A stretch of DNA of 64,000 bases from Spirochaetia bacterium UBA6919 (GCA_002450905.1 DKAT01000009.1:1-64000), one strand, 5' to 3'; shown: positions 9,502-20,400, numbered from the stretch's first letter. Made by a program: numbers and translations. The notes: generated by a model from the sequence alone, not told the origin.

Positions 9502-10527
9502 ATGATAACCAATAGAATTATAATAATAGTATTGTCTCTAATTGTATTCACTTATTGTAATAATTTAACAAGCCAGGACAAATATGTCGGTATTGCCATA
9601 AAGATCAGACAGACCTATGTCAAGAATATGGATAAGCTTACCCCATACAAGCGAAGTCATTTTGCGATCCGATATTATCGTATGACTGGGAAGAGTAATT
9701 TGAATTCCTATATTTCTGATTATTTTGATCTCATTAATAAAGGTTTATACAAGAGTTTAAGGAACTTTGACAAAAAAGAATATGCTTTAAAACGGGGAGA
9801 GTATTATTTTGATAAGCTTTTAATTGACTATGGGAAAAAGAGAAAGGGGATAGAACGTCAAAAGTATTTTAAGGATAAGAAGGACTTATTATTTTACATT
9901 GATTTAATTGAAATTGGACATATATGGAATGACATGGGATTTCTTAAGGGTGAGTATAAGGAAAGATATAAAAAGTATTTATCCTATTTAAAGGGGATGG
10001 ATTTGAGGTCGATATTTTTAGACAAGGAACTTATGAAGATTTATAGTACCCAGTTAGTTACAAGAGTTTATCAGTTGAAACACCATGGGGTGATTGATAT
10101 GGAGGATGATTTTACAAAACGCTTTCAGGAGATATTTAAAGAACCCGTTGAAGATGATTTCGCATTTAAAAATAAGATATATTCCTTGACCCATTTTATT
10201 ATTGCTGCGTCAAACTATTATCAAAAAAAGGTTTCTAAAAGAGAATTCGCATGGATTTTCAAATACTTTAATGAGAATATTCATAAGATCATTAAAAAGA
10301 CCAATGCAGATATCATTTCGGAGGTAGGGCTTTGTTATTTGCTGGCTGGAATTGAAACATCCAGTACTCTAGATCTTGTGACGGATTATGTGACAAAATC
10401 TTTTGATCCTAAAAGAGGATATATCCCACGTAAGAAGGGGAGTTTGAATGAATCGGAGCATACCAACGCTGTTGCTTTCGTGTTATTAAGGGGTATGGAT
10501 AAGTTCCATCCGGGACCTCGTTTCTAA
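9502..10527 (+). CDS. lipoprotein of unknown function
   Basis: A 341-residue protein that I do not recognise. The ATG at 9502 follows GGAG at 9493; an in-frame TTG directly before it (9499) is less likely. The N-terminus (MITNRIIIIVLSLIVFTYCN) is a lipoprotein signal with lipobox FTYC. The mature part is lysine- and tyrosine-rich and predicted mostly helical, with no low-complexity stretches and no motif that I can name. It is divergent from the SH3/M48 pair and convergent with the nuclease gene, so it is a single-gene unit. Confidence 0.75.
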   Translation: MITNRIIIIVLSLIVFTYCNNLTSQDKYVGIAIKIRQTYVKNMDKLTPYKRSHFAIRYYRMTGKSNLNSYISDYFDLINKGLYKSLRNFDKKEYALKRGEYYFDKLLIDYGKKRKGIERQKYFKDKKDLLFYIDLIEIGHIWNDMGFLKGEYKERYKKYLSYLKGMDLRSIFLDKELMKIYSTQLVTRVYQLKHHGVIDMEDDFTKRFQEIFKEPVEDDFAFKNKIYSLTHFIIAASNYYQKKVSKREFAWIFKYFNENIHKIIKKTNADIISEVGLCYLLAGIETSSTLDLVTDYVTKSFDPKRGYIPRKKGSLNESEHTNAVAFVLLRGMDKFHPGPRF

Positions 10528-10602
10528 AAATAATATTATTTATTTGACTTATAATATTGACAAAGAAACTGTGTCTTTTATCCCATCTGAGCCTATCGGT
10601 AT

Positions 10603-10617
10603 TTCGACAAGCTCAAG
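10603..10617. repeat. single copy of the TTCGACAAGCTCAAG intergenic motif
   Basis: The sequence TTCGACAAGCTCAAG (reverse CTTGAGCTTGTCGAA) sits in the 125-bp convergent gap between the unknown lipoprotein and the nuclease. From memory, near-identical motifs recur in intergenic regions of many unrelated bacterial genomes. GAGC at about 10589 and GCTC at 10611 could pair to form a stem around it. I found only this copy in the window. Confidence 0.5.
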
Positions 10618-10652
10618 ACGGTATTACAAGGAGTTGATTAGTAGATATAATA

Positions 10653-11441
10653 TTATTTTATGAAGGGATTTAAATTTCCCTGTATTCTTGAAATTCTTTG
10701 ATTTCTCTCTCTCTCCCAATCGTCTACGGGATCTTGTTTATTCCAGACTTCAAAGAGCTTTCTCTGGCGATCGGAGATTTTTACCCCATAGGTTTTTTCC
10801 ATATAAAAATAGGTTCTTGCAATATCACCACGGATTTCTGGTCTTGGTTCAGCTACTTTGTTTTTTCTATCAATTTCAAAATCCACCTTCCCATATTGTC
10901 TTCGTTCACCGGAAATCATTCCATATCGATAATTGGATCGATCTGCATTGAGTTCGCCGATAGCCGGTTGGAGATTGTGGAGATCATTTTCCATGGCACG
11001 GTATACTGGATCGGTATCTTGACAGCACTTTCTGCCCTTTTTCTTACAACCCTCGAGCTTTTCACGCCAACATTTTCTTGTATGACCGAAAGCCCAGGCT
11101 GGTACGACGTGTTCCCACTCAATATATTTCCCACGCTCACGATTCTTTCTTGGGGTATATCCACAACTTTCTGCATTTACAACAATTCTTTCCCTCTGAC
11201 CCACTCTCTTGTATTCATAGGTGCATCCGCTGTAAAATGCGATGTAATGTCCTGCATAGACCCGTTTCATAAGCTTCTTTGCTTTGCTGAAGGTATTAAT
11301 TTTTTGTGAAGGACCGCTATCCCTATCCATTGATTTGGAATGTCGTTTGGATTGAGGTTTAGTTTTTTCCTCTTCGTTAGTCTTACAGGAAATATTAGAT
11401 ATTGTTAGAATTAGAATCAATAAGATATATAATTTATTCAT
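10653..11441 (-). CDS. endonuclease I (EndA/NucM family) lipoprotein
   Basis: A 262-residue exported nuclease. The first 19 residues (MNKLYILLILILTISNISC) form a lipoprotein signal. The catalytic beta-beta-alpha metal site is IEWEHVVPAWAFGH, the standard endonuclease I motif, followed by NDLHNLQPAIGELNADRSN with the metal-binding Asn residues, then GDIARTYFYM. The middle holds a Cys-rich insert (CWREKLEGCKKKGRKCCQD) that probably forms disulfides. Relatives degrade DNA without sequence preference in the periplasm or outside the cell, for nutrient use or biofilm turnover. It stands alone. Confidence 0.92.
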   Translation of the reverse strand: MNKLYILLILILTISNISCKTNEEEKTKPQSKRHSKSMDRDSGPSQKINTFSKAKKLMKRVYAGHYIAFYSGCTYEYKRVGQRERIVVNAESCGYTPRKNRERGKYIEWEHVVPAWAFGHTRKCWREKLEGCKKKGRKCCQDTDPVYRAMENDLHNLQPAIGELNADRSNYRYGMISGERRQYGKVDFEIDRKNKVAEPRPEIRGDIARTYFYMEKTYGVKISDRQRKLFEVWNKQDPVDDWERERNQRISRIQGNLNPFIK

Positions 11442-11867
11442 TGATTACTCCTTTCAAATAAGGATATATATCATCCTCTGGATATCAGAATATTAATACT
11501 AATATAAAAAAATATTTTATAAAAAAATAATTATTCTTTCATTCCAAGCATTGAAGAAATTCTGAATCTCTATCCGAAACTAAGTTTAATGATTAATTAA
11601 TTTTATAGATTACATATAATAATATATACTGATAATTGTTGATATCAGAAATCCTTTGAAACATGATTCGAGAGCCTCATCATGACAAAGTTGACATTAT
11701 GACTTTAATTTAAAAAGAATTTTAGTATATAATATTTATATAAATTAAAATAATCGATATAGTTTCAAGAATTATCTTCAAATTGGGGCAAATTAAATTA
11801 AGCATTATTTAATATTTATGAGAAATCTAATTTTAATTGTGAATAGTTATCAAAACTATTGAAATAA
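11442..11867. other. 426-bp gap 5' of the nuclease gene and 3' of the PAS kinase
   Basis: Very AT-rich, with no open frame that looks coding. It should hold the promoter of the minus-strand nuclease gene at its left side and the end of the PAS kinase transcript at its right. Apart from the hairpin at 11842-11860 I see no structured element. Confidence 0.5.
11842..11860 (-). terminator. hairpin 8 bp after the PAS kinase stop
   Basis: AATAGTT and AACTATT form a perfect 7-bp stem with a 5-base loop immediately 3' of the kinase gene. The T tract after it on the minus strand is poor, so termination is only likely. Confidence 0.4.
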
Positions 11868-13721
11868 TTACATTGTAAATACCTGATTTTCATCATAAGC
11901 CGGAAGGGTGACATAGATGTGGGTTCCGTCCTCATGGGATGTCTTGAAAGAGATTGTACCATTGTGGCAGTGAGTAATTATTTTAGCACTATAAGTTCCA
12001 AGACCGGTGCCTTCTTTCTTTCCCGATGTTACGTAGCGTTCAAAGAAAGTATCTTGTATTTCTTTAGGCACCATGCCCTGATTATGGATATCAACCAGGA
12101 TTGCTTTGGTTGAAGTGTCAGTGGTTTTTAATTCTGTGTCTGATATTTCAATATGAATTTTCTCATTATTTGGGGATGCTTCGATAGCATTTTTTAAAAG
12201 GTTTGCAAATAGTATTTTAACATAGTCGGTTTCGCCAATAATTAATTGTTCCTTGTTCCAATCCATGGGATGGTGATTCAAGGTGATATTTAAAGAGATA
12301 TTCTTTTTTTTGAGGGGTTTAGAAAATTCATCGTGGAGTTCTCTCATAATTTCTGTGATGTTTATGAGTTGTGCATTTAGTTTATAAATACCCGTTTCCA
12401 TTTTAAATAAGTCTAGGGAATGATTGATCATTCTAAGGATTTGCTGGGCACTATCATAAATGAACTTAACAAGCTCGGTAATTTCTTCGGGGAGTTGTTT
12501 TTCGAAGAGTAATATCTCGGTGAAAGTGAAAATAGCACTTAACGGATTTTTAAGATCGTGGCGTACCATAAGTTCATTGCTTTCCTTTAATTTCTCAATA
12601 CGTTTTCGTTCTGTGATATCTCGAATGGCTGTAATGTGAATGATTTTTCCCATATATGGAGCAGATTTTGTTAGTACCTGGACTGGAAAAGTGTTACCAT
12701 TCTTTTGAAGCGCGATGGCTTCATAAGATGTTTCAGCCGGGTTGGATAATTTGTCAATTATAAATTGCTGGCTGTCTGGATGGAATAACTGCTGAATATT
12801 TTTTTTTAACAAGGTTTCTAGTTTATATCCCAGCATATTCGCCAGATTTAAATTAGCATCGATTATCTTTAAATCCTCACTAAGGCATATTCCTTCGAAA
12901 GTAGCTTCGGATAGAAGTTTAAATCTCTCTTCGCTGTCTTTCAATTCATTTTCAGTAGCTTTCTTCTGAGAAATGTCCCGGGCTATACAAAGGATCAGGG
13001 GGCGACTTTTTAAACGAATGGGGAAAGTTCTGATTTCAAGAGGGATTACGTGGTTATTTTTACAAATGAATAAGATTTCTTCAGGGGGACAAATCTCACC
13101 CATACTGTTTTTTAGAAGAAGATTCGCCAGTTTTGGGTTATCCTGTGCATAGATAAAATTGGATCTCAACAGGTTTTGATTAATGATATCTTCTTTTGAA
13201 TAGGATGTGATAATTTCAAATGATTTATTGGTCTCAACAATATTTCCTTTGAGATCACTGATTAAATAGGCGTCGGGTGCGTATTCATAAAGTTTTTTAA
13301 AATGCTTTTCAGAACTGATTAACTCATTTTTATATTCTTTGATACCAGTGATATCACGAATAATATATTGGAAGATAATACCATTTGAAGAATTAAACGA
13401 TTTAACAGCGATCTCAACATCAAGGATAATTCCATCCAGACGAAGTATTTTTTCTTCTATGAACTGTAATTTATTGTTATTTTGAGTGTTTTCCTGCAGT
13501 CGAGTTCTTTCGATATCGTGATATGCCGGGTGGATAAAATTATATATCAGTTTGTTAAGTATTTGATCTTGATCATCGGTTCCAAATAAATTCATGCCGA
13601 AAGTATTGATATAAATCCATTTTTCGTTGTGTGCAAGGGCTATGGCATCAGGTGAGCATTCAATTAATTGTTTAAAGAACTCTGGCTGATCGGTAAAATA
13701 TGTATTGGGAATAGTTTTCAT
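11868..13721 (-). CDS. soluble triple-PAS sensor histidine kinase
   Basis: A 617-residue cytoplasmic kinase without membrane helices. Three PAS domains cover about residues 12-130, 137-255 and 262-372, each ending in the PAC-like DIT or DIS turn. The core has H-box VRHDLKNPLS (His388), N-box NLLKNAIEAS and G-box GTGLGTYSA. It starts 11 bp after the HD-GYP gene stop with a TTGGA ribosome site, so the two are probably one operon. The kinase could signal to the HD-GYP protein or respond to the same cue; no receiver domain is nearby. The core resembles the CHASE2 kinase at 3811-6264. Confidence 0.92.
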   Translation of the reverse strand: MKTIPNTYFTDQPEFFKQLIECSPDAIALAHNEKWIYINTFGMNLFGTDDQDQILNKLIYNFIHPAYHDIERTRLQENTQNNNKLQFIEEKILRLDGIILDVEIAVKSFNSSNGIIFQYIIRDITGIKEYKNELISSEKHFKKLYEYAPDAYLISDLKGNIVETNKSFEIITSYSKEDIINQNLLRSNFIYAQDNPKLANLLLKNSMGEICPPEEILFICKNNHVIPLEIRTFPIRLKSRPLILCIARDISQKKATENELKDSEERFKLLSEATFEGICLSEDLKIIDANLNLANMLGYKLETLLKKNIQQLFHPDSQQFIIDKLSNPAETSYEAIALQKNGNTFPVQVLTKSAPYMGKIIHITAIRDITERKRIEKLKESNELMVRHDLKNPLSAIFTFTEILLFEKQLPEEITELVKFIYDSAQQILRMINHSLDLFKMETGIYKLNAQLINITEIMRELHDEFSKPLKKKNISLNITLNHHPMDWNKEQLIIGETDYVKILFANLLKNAIEASPNNEKIHIEISDTELKTTDTSTKAILVDIHNQGMVPKEIQDTFFERYVTSGKKEGTGLGTYSAKIITHCHNGTISFKTSHEDGTHIYVTLPAYDENQVFTM

Positions 13722-13732
13722 TTTTTATCCAA

Positions 13733-14938
13733 TTATGATAAGTTCATAGCGTGGATTAATTCATTTTCTTCATCAGAATTAAGGACTCTTGATATTTCCC
13801 GGGTAGAATCCAATTTTAAATCGACATCGAGTGGTTTTGAAAGTGCTGTATTATCCCGAATAATGATTTGAACAATTGGTTTATTGGGGTTATTTTTATT
13901 TTCAGTGATAACTTTAGCTATTTCTTTGGTATTTAACAAAACATAAGCCCCTGGGATGGCAAATTGATCTTCCTTGACCAGATGAGTCATTTTCTCGCAG
14001 AAGAACTGGGTAATATTTCTTTTAAAATGTTTATCGGCATCGGTGAGGAGGAGTTTAAATGTATTTGGAGTTGAAATTGCTTTTTGATAAGGATGAGTAG
14101 AAGTAAGTGTATCATATGCTTCAGCGAGTGAGACTATACACACCTCGTCATGAATTTTATCTCCTTTGTATTGGAAGGGATATCCGGATCCATCAAATTT
14201 CTCGTGGTGGAGCAGGACAATATCTTTGACTAACTGGGAGATTTGAGAGTTATCCTTAATCAATTCATATCCGTGAATAGAGTGTTTTTTTATAATTTTA
14301 TATTCCTCTTCACTGAGAGGGTCTTTTTTGTGAATTAACTTATATGGTATTTTTAATTTACCGATGTCATGAATAAATCCGCCCAGACCAATTTCCAGAA
14401 GAGTTTTATCATCAATTTTAAGATATTTACCATATATCATTGTGATGATCCCGGTGTTTATGGAATGAGTATAGGTATAATCATCGTATATTTTTAATGA
14501 TAAAAGATTTACCAGATTATCTTTCATGTTGTTGATGTCATCGAGAACCATTTCTGTAAATGTTTTTGCATCACTAAACTCGATGTCTTCTCCAATTTGA
14601 ACCATTTTAACAATCTTGCTCATAGCCTGGATACCCATTTTATGAGTTTGAATATTGATTCCGAGAAACTCTTTACGATTTTTTGGGTCGAGGGAATCTA
14701 ATAGTAAATTACTGGGTGTGAATCGGTAATCATCTTCTACTTTGGAATAATAAAGATTGTCTATACCCTGCTTTAACAGTTCATTAATTCTGGTCTGTTC
14801 AAATGCTTTGTAGGCTGGCTGGATTAGATTTCCATCTTCGTCGTAGACATCGTATTTTAATAATATACCCGCTTTTAAATATTTGACAATGATCTTAACT
14901 TCTTGTCCAGTATCTATAAAATGCTGATGTTCTGTCAT
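13733..14938 (-). CDS. HD-GYP cyclic di-GMP phosphodiesterase
   Basis: A 401-residue protein. The HD-GYP domain covers about residues 150-330 and is complete: HD at 190-191 (HDIGKLKIP), then LSEEEYKIIKKHSIHGYELI and HHEKFDGSGYP (244-254), which contains the GYP signature. This class hydrolyses cyclic di-GMP with a bi- or trinuclear metal centre. Residues 1-140 are a separate domain without a clear family, including LKAGILLKYDVYDEDGNLI, possibly a sensory or PilZ-like fold. First gene of a pair with the triple-PAS kinase. Confidence 0.9.
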   Translation of the reverse strand: MTEHQHFIDTGQEVKIIVKYLKAGILLKYDVYDEDGNLIQPAYKAFEQTRINELLKQGIDNLYYSKVEDDYRFTPSNLLLDSLDPKNRKEFLGINIQTHKMGIQAMSKIVKMVQIGEDIEFSDAKTFTEMVLDDINNMKDNLVNLLSLKIYDDYTYTHSINTGIITMIYGKYLKIDDKTLLEIGLGGFIHDIGKLKIPYKLIHKKDPLSEEEYKIIKKHSIHGYELIKDNSQISQLVKDIVLLHHEKFDGSGYPFQYKGDKIHDEVCIVSLAEAYDTLTSTHPYQKAISTPNTFKLLLTDADKHFKRNITQFFCEKMTHLVKEDQFAIPGAYVLLNTKEIAKVITENKNNPNKPIVQIIIRDNTALSKPLDVDLKLDSTREISRVLNSDEENELIHAMNLS

Positions 14939-15046
14939 CTGTATTGTATCCTGTCTGATGCATTTTGGAAACGGTAATATAAATAATATATATTTTATCC
15001 AATGAATTCAAGTGGTCTGATCAATTAATCGTATGTGGTAAACAGT

Positions 15047-15874
15047 TTAGTACTTCAGATGGGATAAAAATTCTTTCCATTGCTTATCAGGTTTTGCATG
15101 GGGTAAGTGATCTCTGAGATTGAATTTCTTTTTCAGGTTGGCTATGCGTTGATTTAATAAATATTTAAAGCTCATCCACAGTGGAACTGCGTTATATTTA
15201 TCGGTGTTATCCTTATTTTGATTAAGATTTCCAAAAGATTTTGATTTGTTATAATAGCGTTGAAGTAGATTTAACAAGGCATTTGGGTTATAGGAGATTT
15301 CTATTAAACGTTTCACAGCTTGTTCATCTGCTTTTTTTATGAATCCAGGGGTGTATTGAAATAAGAATGATAAATTTTTCTTCTTTTGAAAAGCCTTTGG
15401 AAAATAGTAATCCTTAAAAATAAGATTTAGAGAATATTTCATCCCTATTGTTCTTAGTAGTACTTGAAGGATATGATGTTTTTTTAAATGAGTAATTTCA
15501 TGGATTAGAATAGAAGCTAATTCATCGATACTTTCAAGTTGATTAATCAATCCTGTAAATAGAATTATATGATTTCCTGGTAAAGATAGTGCTTTAGTAG
15601 ATGGATTTTTGATAAGTGAAACATGATAACGAGTTCCAGGATCAATTTTATCCATCATTTTATTAATAAAATTGTTTATATACGTATTTTGAATAAGATC
15701 CTTCTGGTCAATTATTACCTTATAAACATCATCACCGAATTGCTTTTCTACAGAATCTGGGATAAAATGATAAGATTGAAAACTAAATCCTAAAAGTAAT
15801 GCAATAATAATGGGTATTGCAACAATGTATAGAATGAATTTTTTACCAGTTAATTTAAAATTATTTTTTGCCAC
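15047..15874 (-). CDS. membrane-anchored M48-family metalloprotease
   Basis: A 275-residue protein. The start is GTG (15872-15874) with TGGAGA upstream. Residues 11-30 form one membrane helix, and the zinc motif is HEITHLKKHH at about residue 125. A possible third ligand is the Glu in KKADEQAVK. It is the second M48 protein in the window and differs from the 7771 copy in keeping a transmembrane anchor rather than a lipobox. Likely periplasmic peptidase; substrate unknown. It stands alone between the HD-GYP gene and the outer-membrane protein gene. Confidence 0.82.
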   Translation of the reverse strand: MAKNNFKLTGKKFILYIVAIPIIIALLLGFSFQSYHFIPDSVEKQFGDDVYKVIIDQKDLIQNTYINNFINKMMDKIDPGTRYHVSLIKNPSTKALSLPGNHIILFTGLINQLESIDELASILIHEITHLKKHHILQVLLRTIGMKYSLNLIFKDYYFPKAFQKKKNLSFLFQYTPGFIKKADEQAVKRLIEISYNPNALLNLLQRYYNKSKSFGNLNQNKDNTDKYNAVPLWMSFKYLLNQRIANLKKKFNLRDHLPHAKPDKQWKEFLSHLKY

Positions 15875-15971
15875 AGAAGATTTTCTCCAAATATCTATAA
15901 ATTATAAAATATAATTGTTAAATTGAATTAATATACAATAATTTAAAAAAATTAATATCTTTAATAATTGT

Positions 15972-17273
15972 TTAGAAACTATAACTTGCTCTCAACATTA
16001 TAGCATAGTGCCAGTCATAGGGATCATTCACGCTGGGAATCGATGACTTAGGTATAGGTGCTCCTGAAGAATACTTTCTCATATAGAAAAATGCGTAATA
16101 GAAAGAGAATTTTAACGTATGATTCCTTTCATGGAATGCCAGAGGGTACCAACTCACTGAAGGTATCAGAGAAATACCATCTACACGCCCCTGAAACCCA
16201 GTCAGGTCTCTGTCCTGCTTATGATTATGATAATTAAAATCAAATCCTACTCCAAACCATTCAAATCCCTTGCCAAACCCTTTTATTTCTTCACCTAAAT
16301 TAATAATATGAGATATCGTATTTTCTTCAAGCACGTCAAATTTCCACTGAACAAGAAAATATTTAAATCTTAATACAAATCGGTCATGCAAAGTAATTTC
16401 GCTATCCAGAGAACCCGTATTCTGTTTATAAGCGATTGCCCAGGCATCAAAATCTCCTTGTCGGCGTAGATAAAGCATTCTGGCTTTGAAATCAATGCTT
16501 CGATTCTTGAAACGAACAAAAATACCTCCCATAGTGGAGAAAGTAAATCGTTCACTAGGGTTGTAATTGGCTAAAACTGCCTGAACACTGAGAGGAAAGG
16601 ATTCTTCTCCAGCGACTACATCCTGTTTTCCCTCAGGGATATTAAACTCGAAATATGCTAATAGTCCAAGGGCAAATCGCGCTGATTGATAAATGTGGAT
16701 GCGATCGGATACACCCAAAGAGATATTTCGGTTGGTTGGATATAATACTTCTAGTGTGGTAGAGGATGTTGGAACAATACTTGGAGTGTATAATGCCCCT
16801 TTAAAGCTAAATGCGGATGATACTAAATCTCCATACCAGAGCATAAAACTCGTTATGAATTGTGTACTGGAGTCAACCCTGTTACTGATTATGAAAGTAA
16901 GGTTTCTTAACCATTCATTCCTCTCTACAAATAGGGCATATGAACTTCCAGAAAATAGAAATGAAAAGAAATCAAAGGGTTTGAACTCAACTATAAATGG
17001 AAATCCGCTGTTGATAAGATATTTTTTTTCCAATATGATATTACTCTTTGTAAAAATACGTAAATAACCAAGATTTAAATTAAAATAAAAAAAAGGATCC
17101 ACCTGTGAATCTGTGCCATGAGCAACATGAGAATCCAAACTAGTTGGTGGGTACCAATTATCTATAATGAGATTGTTTTCTTTCAGTCTTCCCTTAGGTT
17201 CCCTCAATTTAATTGAATATGCTTCTGGTATAACAAATATTAAAATAATTAAGACCAAAAAAATATATTTCAT
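15972..17273 (-). CDS. predicted outer-membrane beta-barrel protein
   Basis: A 433-residue protein with a clear signal peptide (MKYIFLVLIILIFVIPEAYS) and a GAGGGA ribosome site. The body is rich in aromatic and alternating hydrophobic stretches typical of barrel strands, and it ends LRASYSF, an aromatic C-terminal residue as expected for BAM-inserted barrels. I cannot assign a family. It follows the CARDB lipoprotein gene in the same direction, with a 180-bp gap that holds a 27-bp palindrome, so a shared transcript is uncertain. Confidence 0.72.
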   Translation of the reverse strand: MKYIFLVLIILIFVIPEAYSIKLREPKGRLKENNLIIDNWYPPTSLDSHVAHGTDSQVDPFFYFNLNLGYLRIFTKSNIILEKKYLINSGFPFIVEFKPFDFFSFLFSGSSYALFVERNEWLRNLTFIISNRVDSSTQFITSFMLWYGDLVSSAFSFKGALYTPSIVPTSSTTLEVLYPTNRNISLGVSDRIHIYQSARFALGLLAYFEFNIPEGKQDVVAGEESFPLSVQAVLANYNPSERFTFSTMGGIFVRFKNRSIDFKARMLYLRRQGDFDAWAIAYKQNTGSLDSEITLHDRFVLRFKYFLVQWKFDVLEENTISHIINLGEEIKGFGKGFEWFGVGFDFNYHNHKQDRDLTGFQGRVDGISLIPSVSWYPLAFHERNHTLKFSFYYAFFYMRKYSSGAPIPKSSIPSVNDPYDWHYAIMLRASYSF

Positions 17274-17390
17274 AAATCCCTCAAAAAAAAAATTATAATC
17301 AACTTATAGTTTGTAGTCAAGGAAAATATTTTGAAGAACCTTACAGAATATATTCATATTTGATGAAGGAAATCTTAGAGTATAATAAGA

Positions 17391-17417
17391 ATCGGAAGCA
17401 AATAATTTGATTCCGAT
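17391..17417 (-). repeat. 27-bp intergenic palindrome, copy G
   Basis: On the minus strand it begins ATCGGAATCA and ends CTTCCGAT with nine bases between. It lies 37 bp 3' of the CARDB lipoprotein stop. The outer seven bases of each arm pair. Confidence 0.8.
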
Positions 17418-17453
17418 GTTGATTATTTAAAATTGGATAGTATTAATTATCTT

Positions 17454-20400
17454 TTAATATCTAAATTCTATTTCATCAATATAGGCTGTTGCAAAATAAA
17501 AATCCGATGATATATAGATTCTGTTAATGGCGGATCCTATATTATTTCTAAAGGGCAATCCAGTAGCTACAAGTGTATTATTTAAATATAAGTCATAAGT
17601 TGAAGTGGAGTAATTAATATTCTTCACTTCGATATGATGCCAGGTGTTGATAGGTAGAGATGCTGCTGCTCCTGTCCAGGTACCACCATTATCATAAGAT
17701 ATTCTATTTCCGCTATTAGCATCATTATGAAAAAATGCCATTGCTCTACCCGAAGTAGCTGGCAAATTATTATTCCCTATATCAATCATAAGTTGTGCCC
17801 AATCACTATTTTTTCGCAGCCAAAATCCGATATAGCTAGGACTAATTCCCGGTGAAAATTGATAGTGTACACCATCATTAAATCCATAATTGACAGAATT
17901 ATTTGATAATGCCAGGGACTGTCCGCCAGAATAATTTGTTAGCGAGATTAATATATTTTCACCATTCCCACCGCGATCATCAATCCAACCGTTACCAGGG
18001 AATGTGAATGCTGTGTGAGTTGGACTATTAAACCCTTCATACCATAGGAGGGTTCCGTTTCTGGAAGCATTAACGGATGTAGTACTCTGTGTGGTACTTG
18101 CTCCTGCACTTCGGATAGCAGATACGGTGTAGGCATAAGCTACCTTTGTTGATCCTCCATAGACAAATACATTACTTATCGCTGTGGTTTCCATGACTTC
18201 TGTACCATCTCGGAATATTTTATAAGTAGGTGTTCCGCCGGAAGCTGTGTAGCTTAAGTTAATATAGTATTCACTGGGTGTTGCGGCAAGTCCCGTTGGT
18301 GTTGCCAGATTAAGGATATCAAAACTACCCCCGGTGGAATTGACATTATTCGTAGCATTACTATCCCCTGTGACACCTGTAATTTCTACTACAAGATATC
18401 GACCAGTACCTACAGCACCGACACCTACAGGCCAGTTACCAGTGAATGGGATAACTACGAAACCTCCCGTTACAAGAGTAGAGGCATAATTTCCTGATGC
18501 GATGGGTGTTCCTATTATTCCAGCGGTTGTATTAGTGGATGAGAGATAGATATTATATGTAAATCCTGATGATCCATCAACAGATCCAATATTCCGAACA
18601 GTGAAATTACCTGAAACAATATCTCCACTGACATTTCCAACATAGTGATCATTAGTTGTTTTTAAGACAGATGAAATCATGTAATCTACATTTCCAGTAC
18701 TGCTATAAACGCCTGATATTTCTATATTATTAGTTGAATTGGTATCGTCGGTAGCATTAATACTGACTATAATGTAATAAGTTGATGCACCTAAAGGCCA
18801 GTTCCCAGGTATATTAATAGTTGTTGATCCACCAACCGCAAGGGGAGCAATTGAACCCGATGTAAGTACGTCATCACCCTGACTGATTGTAGTATTTGGA
18901 GAGAGATATACTGTATAATTGATACTCTGTGTACCAGGTGATATTCCAATATTCTGGATATTAAAACTACCCCCAATAGGTGTTCCCTGTGTGATACTTC
19001 CTGCTGGAGAGAAGTTTGGAATGATATCATAATCTACAGAGATGGCTGTTACAGTTAACAACGTGGATAAAGCGGTATTATTAGCTGTGTTGGTGTCCCC
19101 AGTTAAGGAGATGATGATATAATAGGTTCCTGCGGCTGGGTAATTTCCATTATAATTGACAGCAACATTACTACCTGCATTGATAGAAGCGGTAGAGCCA
19201 GTTGTAACCACAACATCTGTCCCATCAATGGTTGTATCTTTTGATAAATAAACAGTATAATTAGCTATACCAGCAAAAGATCCTGTATTACTCACATTAA
19301 AACTACCTGTAAATGCGCTTCCTGCTGGTCCTCCTGATGGATAAACTGGACTTGTCACACTATAGTCTGGGATGCCTACAGCGACCTGTGCTGATACTCC
19401 TGTATTATTACCAGTGATCAAATCATCCACGGAACTTACTGAAACAAGGATATAATAACCCCCTGTCGTAGCTGGCCAGGATCCAGTGCTGACACCAATT
19501 GTAGTTGATCCGCCTCCTGTAAGTCCTCCTGTTGAACCACTGGTGATTAATGTATCGGTGCCATCAATGATATTATCCGATGAAATGTACACATTATAGG
19601 TAATATTATTTCCTCCGGTGATGTTTCCAAGATTCTGTATGGTGAATCCAACGCCAGTTCCATTTACAGTTCCACTAGGTGTAGCACTTGTTGGTACAGT
19701 AATATTGTTCACGATATAATCTGTTACATTCCCGCCGCCTATACTGAATGTTGCAGTAGCAGGACTTACGGGATTTGAAACTCCATTTCCTGCTAAATCC
19801 TGAGCAGCACTACTAAGAGAAGCAGTTGTACTACCACTGGGTGCTCCTGAAAAATTAAACGTCACCTGATCATCCGTAGTGGTAACTGTAGCCCAGGTTA
19901 TACTGCTAGGTGTCCTGTTAAGCCCGTTAATCACGAGATTAAACGCATTTTGGACATCCGCTCTACTCATCGATTCACTGAATCTAAATCTTATTCCATC
20001 TAAAGGTGTGATAATTCCTGATAAAGGTACTTCAACACCACCAGATACAGCTACAGCAGCAGTAATCGAAGGAGCTGTGGTATCTGCTATCGGAGATGTT
20101 GTAAAGGATCCGGTGAAGTCTCTTTCCATAGGATTCTCATCCACGCTACGTAAATTAGCACTATTTAAACGGATGGTATAGATAGAATCTATTGTGAGAG
20201 GCCAATTTCCACCAATAGATTGCGCTTTGAAAGTTAATATGGTATTATTATAAGACCAAAACCAGGTATAGGATGATTGATTAACAGTTCCTGATGATGA
20301 AGAGAGTGTTAGATCATTAGATCCGAGTGTATTTGGGTTCATGGATTGTGAGAATGTGAATATAAGGCTTGTATTGGTTACGATAGCAGTAGAAGTATTT

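Noticed and set aside
10698..11309. Long plus-strand open frame (203 codons) over the nuclease gene
   Set aside because: It is antisense to a gene with clear catalytic motifs, and its product shows no signal, motif or ribosome site.
16693..17067. Plus-strand open frame of 124 codons
   Set aside because: Antisense to the outer-membrane barrel gene, with a low-complexity product and no initiation signal.
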